In this document: positions 43,069-53,059 of the stretch, piece after piece | How positions within the stretch are numbered: position 1 is the first letter of the stretch | Layout of the letters: every line of letters begins with the position of its first letter | Assembly: GCA_039881045.1 (NCBI GenBank) | Contig: JAYWVB010000035.1 | Location: 298,314 to 362,313, forward strand | DNA: 64,000 bases | Direction of reading: 5' to 3' | DNA from: Chaetomium olivaceum | Lineage: Eukaryota; Ascomycota; Sordariomycetes; Sordariales; Chaetomiaceae | The notes under the pieces: generated by a model | Databases searched by the model: none | What the model was told of the DNA's origin: nothing | The model's input: the letters and a program-made list of their open reading frames with translations, nothing else | Translations under genes and position numbers: made by a program

Positions 43069-44016
43069 ATGCTCCCCCCCATCCTCGCCTCCCTCCTCCA
43101 CCCCTTCCACTTCATGGCCATCGCCCTCTCCTACCTCCCCTCCACCCTCCTCACCGCCCTCCTCACCCGCGACTTCAGCACCCTCCTCTCCCCCACCCGG
43201 CTCCGCGCCGCCTGGTTCGGCCGTTTCTGGGCCGTCGTCGGGCCCCTAGTACGGGCCAACGCCGAAGCCAAAGTGATCCCGCTCCTCCAGGGCCGCGTGA
43301 CGCACGGCGTGGTACCACCCGCCGCCCTCGACGACTCGCACCAACACGGCTCAATCAGAGCAGCCGCAACCGCACCCCGCCGTCTCAGGCACCGTCCTCG
43401 AGATCGGCCCTGGCTCCGGCATGTGGACATCCCTCTTCGCGCCCGCCCACCTCCCTGCCATCCGCAAAGTCTACGGCATCGAGCCCAACACGGGCGTGCA
43501 CCCGCTCCTCGCCGCGCAAGTCGCCGCGGCAAATCTGGAAGGGACCTACGAGATCGTGCCCGTGGGGATCGAACATCTCGCGACGTCGGGCCGGGTAGCG
43601 AGGGAGAGCGTGGATTGCATTGTGACGGTCATGTGTCTGTGCAGCATCCCCGAGCCGAGGCGGAATATGGCGCAGTTGTATGGGTATTTGAAGCCCGGGG
43701 GCAGTTGGTATGTGTATGAGCATGTCAAGTGCTTTAGGGAGCAGGGGTGGGGGATGCGGTTGTATCAGGGTGAGTGAGACCGTGGCATGCGTCGGCTGCT
43801 GAGATTCGTGCGATTGAAGGGGCACCCGCTGACCGACTGTCTCTAGCATGCCTGAATATCGTGTGGCCTCAATTGATCGGAGGATGCGAAATGTGTCGCG
43901 ACACGGGAAAGTGGCTCAAGGAGGCCGCCCCGTGGAGCCAAGTTGACCTGTGCAAGGTGGAAGGCGAGGAGTGGTACTTCACCATGCCTCACGTCATTGG
44001 TGTTCTCACCAAATAG
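43069..44016 (+). CDS. METTL7/TMT1-like SAM-dependent methyltransferase
   Basis: Class I methyltransferase with a hydrophobic N terminus; animal relatives are ER/lipid-droplet thiol methyltransferases, but the substrate here is unknown. Model: exons 43069-43311, 43364-43769 and 43847-44016, 272 aa. The N terminus (LHPFHFMAIALSYLP) is a likely membrane anchor. Motif I is VLEIGPGSGMW, the acidic end of strand 2 is VYGIEPN, motif III is VDCIVTVMCLCSI, and the post-motif is LKPGGSWYVYEHV. The C-terminal NIVWPQLIGGCEMCRDTGKWL matches the METTL7 pattern. The first intron (43312-43363, 52 nt; GTACCA donor, GAGCAG acceptor) is inferred because the frame changes between TRLRAAWFG...THGV and VSGTVLEIG. 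A one-base insertion is the alternative. Confidence 0.78.
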
Positions 44017-44337
44017 AGCAGCCGGACCATCCAAGGGCGTTTGGCATTGGTTTTGACGCTGTCATGCTTGCTTTGTATCCTGTCGTACATCTACCAGACC
44101 AGACACTTTGCCACAACCAGCGAGAAAGACTCTCAAGTCACTGAGTGTATATGGGGCCTACTAAGCCTTCCACTGCCTAACTATCTCAGGAACCATATCC
44201 GTCCATCCATCTCCCTTGTCATGCAGGCAAAGCCCGTAGAAATCGCCAAAAATCAGCCGAAGTAGACGACCAATGCCCCGTCAAAGTAAACAGATCGACT
44301 CCCACCCCCTAGAATATAGCTAGTCTAACAAGCAAGT
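44017..44337. other. 3' region between convergent methyltransferase and zinc-knuckle genes
   Basis: 321 bp, two 3' UTRs. Nothing else seen. Confidence 0.6.
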
Positions 44338-46137
44338 TTACCAGCCGCTGGCATCGGCAGCAGCGCCTGAGCCCCAATCGCCGTCGCCGCCATCGGCAGC
44401 ACCGGTGTCAGCAGGGGCAGAGCCAAAGTCGCCACCATTCTCAGCACCACCACCGCCATGACCACCACCACCGTAGCCACCATCGCCGTCGTCCTCGGGG
44501 ACCAAAGGGTTGGGGCATTTAGACTTGAAGTGGCCCATCTCCTGGCAGTTGTTGCACTTCACACGTGCCACTGCGAGATGATTAGCAACGGCCGGTAGAG
44601 CTGGCCACGAGGACTTACTATCGCGCGGCTTAGGGCAGTCCTTGTTCATATGGCCGAATTCATCGCAGTTGCGGCACTGCACCAGAGCCATGTTGCGCGG
44701 CTCAGTGCAGTCACGAGACATATGGCCCTCCTGACCGCAGTTGCGACAACCGCTGGGACCGCCCTGCGGGCAATCGCGAGAGAAATGGCCCACTGGTCAT
44801 GGTCAGTAACTCCTTGGTTATATGTAAACAGAAACTTACTCTCGCCACACTTCCGGCACTCGACATTCTCGGCTGAGCGAGGCTCGGTGCACTCAGCGAC
44901 CTTGTGGCCCGATTGTCTGCAAAACCGTCAGCATACCACATCTTGAATCCTTCTGAGGGTAACCAACCCGCAGTTCTTGCAGGCAAATCTATCAACGCGC
45001 GGGGTAGGGCCTGGGAAACGGTCAGCTCTTAACACACTCGATCCTTGAAGATAGATAACTTACAGTCGCGAACGCGATGGCCAGGCTCGCTGCAGTTGAA
45101 ACAGATGATTTCGAAGGAATTCGCCTTCTCGACCTTATCCTGGGGGCAGCTCTTGGCGATGTGGCCAATCTCGTCACAGTTGCTACACTTAGGGAGACCG
45201 CCATAAACGACTTCACCGGCGTCGCCGAGGCGCTCGATGTTCTCGTCAACATCCTTGGGCCACACCTCCCGATCCCGCGGACGAGGGGGGTTCCACTGGA
45301 AGCGGTAGGTGACCGTGTACGTCTTGCCGAGGCAACCCTGAAGATCCATGTTGGTGAAAGTGGAAGCTAGGGTCTTCTCAATGGCGATGAGCCACACTGG
45401 GACATCTTGGGCACGGAAAGCGCGCTCTAGATCGGCGTACGTAGTATCGGGAGCCGACTTGACGTAGATCTGAATGGCCTCCTTGACATCGTCAATGTCG
45501 CGCTCCTTGACAGCACGCTTGATGAGAGCCCAGGCTTCCTCGGTGGGCATATCAGCAAGATGGTCGCGATCGATTTTGCGAGAATTCTTGCACTGGCTAA
45601 TCGTGTGACCTACATTTCAAACTGGTCAGCAGCCTTTCAACCAATACTGTAACATTATAGAGAAGTACCATACCAGTCTCACAGCAGTTCTTGCAAACGC
45701 GGTTGGGACAATCCTTGACGGTATGGTCGGGAGATTCGCATTCCTTGCACAACATGGGCGGTGCGTTAGGGCAGTCCTTGCTCCAATGGCCCTCCTCGTT
45801 GCAGCGACGGCAGGCTCCAGACAAGACGCGCGGGTTGGGGCAATCAGCCTTGTTGTGACTACAGCACCGTGTCAGTCGTGTCAGTTTGGGTTATCGGTTG
45901 CTTTAAGAGACAGGATACTAACCCAGTCTCGCCGCAATTGAAGCAGGCCCGATCGCCGCCGGCGTTGCCAGCGTCCTCATTGCCCCCGTTCTCTGCGCCG
46001 AAGCTGTCGCCGGCATTGCCATTGTTGGTATCCCAGGAATCGGTAGCAGTAGCGTCTCCGCCACCGCCACCCCAGGAATCAGTAGCAGTAGCAGTAGCAG
46101 AGTCGCCGCCGCCACCCCAGTTGTTGTCCCAAGACAT
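44338..46137 (-). CDS. CCHC zinc-knuckle protein with eleven knuckles (CNBP/Gis2-related)
   Basis: Probable single-stranded nucleic-acid-binding protein, by analogy to CNBP/Gis2/Byr3. Seven exons: 46137-45923, 45858-45674, 45609-45064, 45010-44968, 44916-44840, 44792-44619 and 44570-44338, 490 aa. The N terminus is a Gly/Trp/Asp/Thr-rich tail with repeated ATATDSWGGGG units. Eleven C-x2-C-x4-H-x4-C knuckles follow, for example CFNCGETGHNKADC, CRRCNEEGHWSKDC, CSNCDEIGHIAKSC and CNNCQEMGHFKSKC. Knuckles 1-4 and 5-11 are separated by about 150 residues of helical sequence (EEAWALIKRAVKERDIDDVKEAIQIY, DVPVWLIAIEKTL). Gis2 has seven knuckles and no such insert, so this is a distinct, larger paralogue type. 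Four introns cut knuckles between the second Cys and the His. The C-terminal tail is Gly/Asp/Ala-rich. Confidence 0.9.
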
Positions 46138-47943
46138 GATTGTTCTATGTTTGCAAAGTTCTGCAAGATCGTTGTTAGATAAATTCCCAGGTCGAAAAAG
46201 AGATGAATCAATCAGCCAAACAGACAGAGAGGTCTGATCGAGCAGGTGTGAGAAGAGAAATTGTAAAAATCCTGAAGGTAAAAGGCACTTGCGATACCCT
46301 CCGCTTCGAAGAGAGAATGACCAGTCGCGATCGGCGGAAGCGAGCATCTATAATGGAGATCCAGGTCGGCTTACCTGAGTTGATTTGACCGAGAAAAGCA
46401 GCAGTTGAGTCCTTGGGATCAAATTTGTTAACCTCCGCGAGCAATTCTCATTACTTGCAACCTCGTCAAGGCCGGTAAGTGTTGAAATAGATGATGGCAA
46501 AACGAGGTTGCGATGCTGAAAACGAAATGAAGAAACAAGTGGGAGAAAGGGAATGAGCTTACCTGTTCTGATAAGACTTCAAGACGGCCGCAATGTTGAG
46601 CGACTGAAGTTACTTGAAGTCGGGTTGTTGGGGGAACTAAGAAAGAAGGTAGAAGTAGGAAGAGAAGGTGGCAAAGAAGCTGGAAATGGTGGGGGAATTT
46701 CGCAGAAAAAGTGCAATAAATTTCAACTGTGCTTCCAAAAGCAGACCCTGCGCCCTGGGTAAAAAGAGATGCCGTACATGATCCGTGCCCTTCCGTCGAG
46801 ACATTGGGGAAGGAGCGGGTTGACACAAGTGACGGAACTTCCAATGTTTGTAATAATCGCACGAGAACAGATCCAACCTAGAGAAGAAAGACACATTTTT
46901 GCTCAACACACTACTATCACATCAGGATCGGCAGTCGATTGTTGACTGTGATTCAAATTTGGCGATAATCCTTTGGTGTTTAAGTGTCAGCAATGGAAAA
47001 GAGGGGCAAAGTAAACAATCATTCAGGGGTGTTACTGTGCGAACTAATACATCACACAGTCCATTCTGACTGACTTCCTGAAGGCCCAACTCCTTGCAAC
47101 TAGCACAGACAAGACTTAAACTGGGGCGCACAATATGCAGAATTATGCTGGTTTACCATTACCACACTCACTACGATAAGCATCAAATTGTTGTGTGTGC
47201 GTGAGCTGTTTTGGACCCGATGTGCAACTTGGGCAATCGCGTCCATGGCAACAGGAGGAATAAAGTCTTGGCATGATGGTCTCAAAGAGCGCTTCCTTTC
47301 GTTATCTGTGGGTTTCAAGCACTTGAATCTTGCTAGCTATTAGGTGCACAAAATAACCTAAAAAGACATCACTACCAGGGCGGATAGTGCTTGATGTGCT
47401 CTGATCATTCAGTTTTCAGTTTCTTGTCTCTCCAACCATTGTTGTGAGGTTTCTAGTTTAACTCCGAGATATCTCAGCTGCCTCTTTTGACTCACGCCGA
47501 AAAGATGGAGGTGAGACTTATTATGGCGGCTAAATGGAATCTCTGGACTGTTCAACCGTTAGCTCCAACTTGTTTGTCCCCATGCGGGCCTTCTCGCCGG
47601 GAAAGAAGCCCGAAGAAGAGTGAAGTTTGTAATCCTGCTGCAGCCTCAATGGATCGCCAGATCCAATAGAGATTCACTCAGAAGGAGCGTGATGCTCGTT
47701 GGCAAGGCCAACCCTGGACCCAGCGGAGGGGTAGCGGCGGGGATCCAAACCACCCCGCAACCCATCATGCAGGTGTATCGGCCCTATTGATTCTGTAACA
47801 CCAGTTGGTCCGGAACACAAGGTCGATCAAACCTTTTGGGGGGCTTTAAAGAGCTGAGGCATTAGGCTTTAAGCCCAAACTCTACCTTGACGTCTTCCCA
47901 AGCGCTATCATCATCAACATCGTCTTAACAACACACATCAACC
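46138..47943. other. Divergent region upstream of zinc-knuckle and aldo/keto reductase genes
   Basis: 1.8 kb without a supported gene. On the minus strand CAG|GTAAGC donors at about 46375 and 46562 suggest a spliced 5' leader of the zinc-knuckle gene. A CTTTAAAG word occurs about 100 bp before the reductase start. Confidence 0.5.
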
Positions 47944-49094
47944 ATGTCGAAGCCTGAGAATCTCCCCGAGATGGAATACCGCTTCCTGGGCCGTTCTGGT
48001 CTTCAGGTCTCGGCCATCTCGCTTGGTGGTTGGTTGACTTACGGCGGGCATGTTGACCGCGAAGGCACGTACGCCTGCATGAAGGCCGCCTACGACTGCG
48101 GCGTCAACTTCTTTGACTGTGCCGAAGGATACGCCGAGGGCGAGTCCGAGAAGGTCATGGGCGAGGCCATCAAGAAGTACGAATGGAAGAGGAACGATAT
48201 CGTCATCTCCACCAAGGTAACCCTCACCGGCATGATTCACTCTGCACGCCAGTGTTGACCGTTTCTCAGCTTTACTGGGGCGATGCTTTTAGCAACAGCA
48301 AAGTCAACAACCGGGGCCTGTCGCGTAAGCACATCATCGAAGGCATGAACCAGTCGCTCGAGAGGCTGCAGCTGGAGTATGTCGACCTGATCTACGCCCA
48401 TCGCCCGGACCGCCACACGCCCATGGAGGAGACGGTGCGCGCCTTCAACCACCTGATCAACACGGGCAAGGCGCTGTACTGGGGCACTTCGGAGTGGAAC
48501 GCCGATGAGATCGCGCAGGCGTGGCGGTACGCCGACAAGTTGGGGCTGATCGGTCCCGTAATGGGTATGTGAATGGCTGGCTCCTCCGAATGAAGGGCGG
48601 CTTGGTAGCTAACGGGAACAGAACAACCGCGGTACAACATGCTCGAACGCATCCAAGTCGAGAGGGAGTACGCACACCTGTACCGCGAGGTCGGCCTCGG
48701 CCTGACGGTCTTCTCGCCCATGCGGCAGGGCATCCTGTCGGGTAAGTACAAGAACGGCATTCCCGACGGATCGCGGTTTGCCCAGACACAGGTCGAGTTC
48801 ATCGCCGGGTTCTGGAAGCAGACGGGCAAGGCCGAGTTCCAGGCCATGGCCGACACGGTCAGCAAGCTGGAGCCGATCGCGGAGAAGCTGGGAGTCAAGC
48901 AGAGCGTGCTTGCTCTCGCGTGGGTGCTCGCAAACCCCAACGTGAGCTCCGCCATCACGGGTGCCAGCAGCCAGGCGCAGGTCTACGAGAACATCGAGGC
49001 GGTGCGCGCGTACAAGAAGTTGACGCCCGAGATTATGAAGGAGATTGATGAGATCCTCAACAACAAACCGCCGACGGTCACAATGCGGTATTAG
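47944..49094 (+). CDS. Aldo/keto reductase, Kv-channel beta-subunit type
   Basis: NADPH-dependent TIM-barrel oxidoreductase of the AKR6-like group; fungal substrates are unknown, and no channel partner is implied. Exons 47944-48216, 48270-48564 and 48622-49094, 346 aa. The catalytic tetrad is visible: Asp and Tyr in FFDCAEGYAEGESEKVMG, Lys in DIVISTK (the last codon of exon 1), and His in DLIYAHRPDRHTPMEET. RYNMLERIQVEREY and TVFSPMRQGILSGKY are shared with Kv-beta proteins. The cofactor end is ALAWVLANPNVSSAITGAS. Introns are 53 and 57 nt. The start context is TCAACCATG. The delta-4 desaturase gene follows on the same strand, 471 bp downstream. Confidence 0.92.
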
Positions 49095-49565
49095 GTAGCG
49101 GAGGGGTAGGTCATCAGCCTAGGAGAAAAAGAAAAATGAATAATGCCACTCAAAATTCGTCATCATTGATAACTATCGTTGTGCAAGTTGGGATTGCAAG
49201 AAGATGGCGGATGGCAACTCAGCAAACATCGGATGATTTGAGCAGGGGACAGCCCACCAAGACAGGTTTCTGGAACGATCAGTCCCCTTTTCGATCAATG
49301 GAGAGAGCCACAGAGCCAACTTTAAAGTGGATGCACGGACACGAGCGACCCTGAAGAGGTTCCATTGGCCCCCAGATTGGGATGCCCCGCTAACTGCCAG
49401 GGGAAGCCCCGCTTCAACCCCTACGGCAGCCACGCGTACCAGGGCGGTGAAATATTGGAGTGGAAGCTGCCGATGGACTTTCGAGTTTCAACTTCACGGT
49501 GCTGTCGCTTGTTTTCAACTCCTACAAGCAGGCCGCCGTCAATTCTCGGCCTCTCCTCGACCACC
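49095..49565. other. Intergenic between reductase and desaturase
   Basis: 471 bp, 3' UTR of the reductase and promoter of the desaturase. Nothing else seen. Confidence 0.6.
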
Positions 49566-50893
49566 ATGGCTCGCTCCGTGACAGCAACAACGAACGGCGC
49601 TTCAAAGAGGAGGGAACCCGCCAATGGCAAGGCCAACGGTCACGCAAATGGCAGCGCAAACGGTGCAGCTCCGGAACCAGAAGCACAGGTCGACGATGCA
49701 AGCTACCGCGACTTCTTCTGGACCTATACCGAGGAGCCACATCGGACGAGACGCCTTGCCATCATCAAGGCGCATCCTGAGGTAAGTCGGGCATTATCTA
49801 GCATCATTTCTACGTCTATCGTCCGGAATGAACAAGTCAATTGACCGTTTGTTTGTTTCCGTTATAGGTAACCAAACTCTGCGGTCCTGAGCCCCTGACC
49901 AAATATGTCGTCGCTGGTGTTGTCGCCCTCCAAGTGCTCCTCGCCCATCTCCTGCGCGACACCTCCTTCTGGTCATGGAAGTTCTGGGTAGTGGCATACG
50001 TCTTTGGCGCCACCTCGAACCAGAATCTGTTCCTCGCCATTCACGAGATCTCCCATAACCTCGCCTTCAGGTCCCCCATGGCCAACCGACTGTTTGCCAT
50101 CTTTGCCAACCTGCCCATCGCCGTGCCGTACAGCGCTTCGTTTAGGGTATGCTCTCCACTTCACTCTCCTACACACGAATGCTAACCTCTCTAGCCCTAC
50201 CACCTCACCCACCACAAGTCTCTAGGCGTCGACGGCCTAGACACCGACCTCCCCACCGCCTTCGAAGCTATCTTCCTCGACTCAATCCTCGGCAAAGCCT
50301 TCTTCTGCACCTTCCAGATCTTCTTCTACGCCCTACGGCCCATGACCGTGTACCGCGTTCCCTTCACCTGGGTGCACGGCCTCAACGTCGCCGTCCAGCT
50401 CGGCTTCGACTACGCCCTCGCGTGCCTGCTCCCGGGCTACTTCACCTTCCACTCCGTTCTCTACCTGCTACTCTCCTCCTTCCTGGCTGGCTCGCTGCAC
50501 CCGACGGCGGGGCACTTCATCGCCGAACACTATGTCTACGAGAAGATCGAGCCTGAGGCCCGGCAGCCGGGCAACAACATCCCCATCCCGGAGACCTTCA
50601 GCTACTACGGCCCGCTGAACCTGGTCACGTACAACGTCGGCCTGCACAACGAGCACCACGATTTCCCGGCGATTCCCTGGACCCGCCTGCCTGTGCTGCG
50701 CGAGATGGCCAAGGAGTTCTATGCCGACCTGCCGCAGCACCGCAGCTGGACCTACGTGCTGTGGCGCTTCATCTTTGACGAGGAGATTGGCATGAGGTGC
50801 CGCGTCAAGAGGAAGCAGGGCGGGAGAGTCGTTGGAGGAGGGACCGTCAAGGCCAAGGTGGCCGATTGGAAGGAGGATGAGATTGAGGCTTAA
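49566..50893 (+). CDS. Sphingolipid delta-4 desaturase
   Basis: ER membrane di-iron enzyme that introduces the delta-4 double bond into the sphingoid base of dihydroceramide, supplying the glucosylceramide branch in filamentous fungi. Exons 49566-49781, 49868-50146 and 50195-50893, 397 aa. After an Ala/Asn/Gly-rich tail comes the sphingolipid-desaturase N-terminal domain (DFFWTYTEEPHRTRRLAIIKAHPEV, GPEPLTKY). Three His boxes bind iron: HEISHN, HLTHHK (completed by intron 2 splicing) and NEHHDFP. Membrane segments flank them. The last 40 residues are Lys/Arg-rich, then acidic. Both introns are phase 0 and have clear GTAAGT/GTATGC donors. The start context is CCACCATGG. The pattern fits DEGS1/Dsd1 and not fatty-acyl desaturases. 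Confidence 0.95.
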
Positions 50894-51304
50894 AGTGGGG
50901 GTTTTTGTCGCCGACTTTTTGGCATCGTTTTGGCTGTTGAGCGGATTATAGACTTGGTAATGGTGAATGTACGATGGGTGTTGTGTTCGCGGCGAGTTGT
51001 CAGATATCGCATAATAAATATATGAGACCCCTTGAGATCATGCGCAGAGTGTCTCAGATTGGGTGCGACGGTCTATCTATTGAGTTATATATTCAAGCCG
51101 CAACAACCTGAGTCAGGTCATGGAACCCCACAAAGCCTCACTCCCACGGTCATTTCTCTAAGGAAACAACTGCTGTGTAGAAAAAGGGGAGCGGCCATGT
51201 CACAGTGGCGACATCGCCTAGCTCATCGCCTGTGGGTGTGAAACGATGCTACAGCATATTGCCATCCCTCAACAACTCCCCCTGTTCCCAATACCCCGAA
51301 AGCT

Positions 51305-51323
51305 TGTGTGTGTGTGTGTGTGT
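51305..51323. repeat. GT dinucleotide repeat
   Basis: About nine TG units. Confidence 0.9.
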
Positions 51324-51699
51324 ACCAGTCTTGCATCGCGGGCTGGTGAGACGCTAAGGGGTGAGCTCTGCTTTCTCTACACTCAGGCAACTATTCTGTG
51401 CCGCTCGGTGGCCTGCTTGAAGGGTATACAAAGCGCTCTTGAAATACCGGATTTCATGGCCATAGTAAACATGTACTGGCTGAGAACTCGAATGTCGCCT
51501 GAGACGTATTGTAGTTTGTTTTGCTTTTACATTAAGAAAGCTATTTCTCTAAATATGTTACAAGGCGTGAATACAGCCCGCAAGGTTGAGATCCCAGGAC
51601 GGTGTACAGCCTTTTCGCCACCAGCAATCCCTACAAACCCAACCTTAACTGGACACTTTGCGCACCGTGATATATCACCCATTACGGGCATATATACTA

Positions 51700-51739
51700 A
51701 CACAACCACAACCCACAACCACAACCACAACCACAACCG
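51700..51739. repeat. ACAACC hexamer array
   Basis: About six near-perfect ACAACC/ACAACCC units in the 3' intergenic region. Confidence 0.85.
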
Positions 51740-53059
51740 ATCTGTGCCCAGTGTTGTGTGCACATGTTATCCAGACTTGGAACGAATACAGAGTACAATA
51801 AATTTGATAACTACCCTAAGTTCCGCCAGCCCCTTTCCTTTTTTCCTGTCCATATCATGAACTCGTGACTATCATTTTTGACTCTGTGTCCAAGACATCT
51901 AACCCCACATACATCATCAGACTTGAAAAAAATAGGAGGCAGGTTTGTTGAATGGGTGTGAAACATGAAAACAAGAGGGTGGATTAATTCGTCAAGTGTA
52001 TTGGAGACCGAGGAAGTATGAGACCTGGGTGAAATAGATGATGAAAGGGGGTGAGGTGGACGGTGAAAGAAAGGGAAAGGCAAAGCTGGTACAGACAACA
52101 CGGAAAGCGGGGATAAAACTACACGTCTAATGCTTCCTCGTTTCACCAACTCGCTCACTCAGTTGGCCGCGCATCGACTGCCTCCAACGAGCCCCTTCAA
52201 CACCACTCAACGCTCACCGAGCGTTTTCACCTCTGCCCAAGAGACGGGAACGTCGGCGCTCTAGGAAGTAGGGAAGTGAAAGACGAATACAGGCAGTAAA
52301 AAGATATAAAGGAATTCGGCTCCCATCATAATCGTCTCGTGACCGGGCCCTGAGGCAGTTGTGATTTAAAAAGGAACCCTAAACAAACACAAGAGTGAGA
52401 GAGAGAAGCCGCCGTCCGTCTGTCCGCCCGTCCCGTAAAACCCACGCGCCCCTGGTGTAAATCATCATAAAATCTGCCCTGCTCCCACTGACCGAGAACG
52501 TCATTCTTGAAGAAAGAAAAGGAGCAAAGGGAAAAAAAGGTGGAAAGACGTCAGTAACGTAATCATCATCAACAAAATCGCTTCTTTCTCTCTCTCTGGT
52601 GTGTCTCTCTCTCCTAGTATGTGTCGAGTGCCGTTTTATGCGTCTCTCCACCCAACCCAAACCAGCAAAAGAACGCCCCCAGAAACCGCCCAGCCCAGCT
52701 CCCGCTCCAGCACTCCATTCTCCGGGGAAGGAGATGAGGAGCAGGGGAGCAAAAAGAAAAAGAGCAAGAAAAAGGAAGGGGGATAAAAAACAAAAAAAAA
52801 TGATTTTGTCCATAGTACCATGCCATCCACGCCATGCACGCTTCCCCCGATTCAGTCAGTCAGTATACAGAACACCCAAACCGCTCCAAATCAACCCCCA
52901 CACGCCATCCCCCATCTTCCCCCCTAAGCGTCCCAAACCCAACCCAAAACAAGAAAAACCAAGTCTGCAAAGATCTTGACAACAGTCAGTCATAATAACA
53001 AAAGAAAATATTTGCGTCGCTGGACGCAGGGTTTCAACAAAGAAAAAAAACCCTGCTTT

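Larger units (their letters stand above)
50894..53059. other. Intergenic between convergent desaturase and vac7
   Basis: 2.2 kb. It contains a GT microsatellite (51305-51323), an ACAACC array (51700-51739) and A-rich tracts (52740-52800). Frames here are low-complexity and show no family motif. Confidence 0.55.

Noticed and set aside
48237..48958. Minus frames opposite the aldo/keto reductase
   Set aside because: They are shadows of a well-supported gene with all catalytic residues.
52379..52813. Phe/Leu-rich minus frame near 52.6 kb
   Set aside because: It derives from A-rich sequence in a 3' region; no start context or family.
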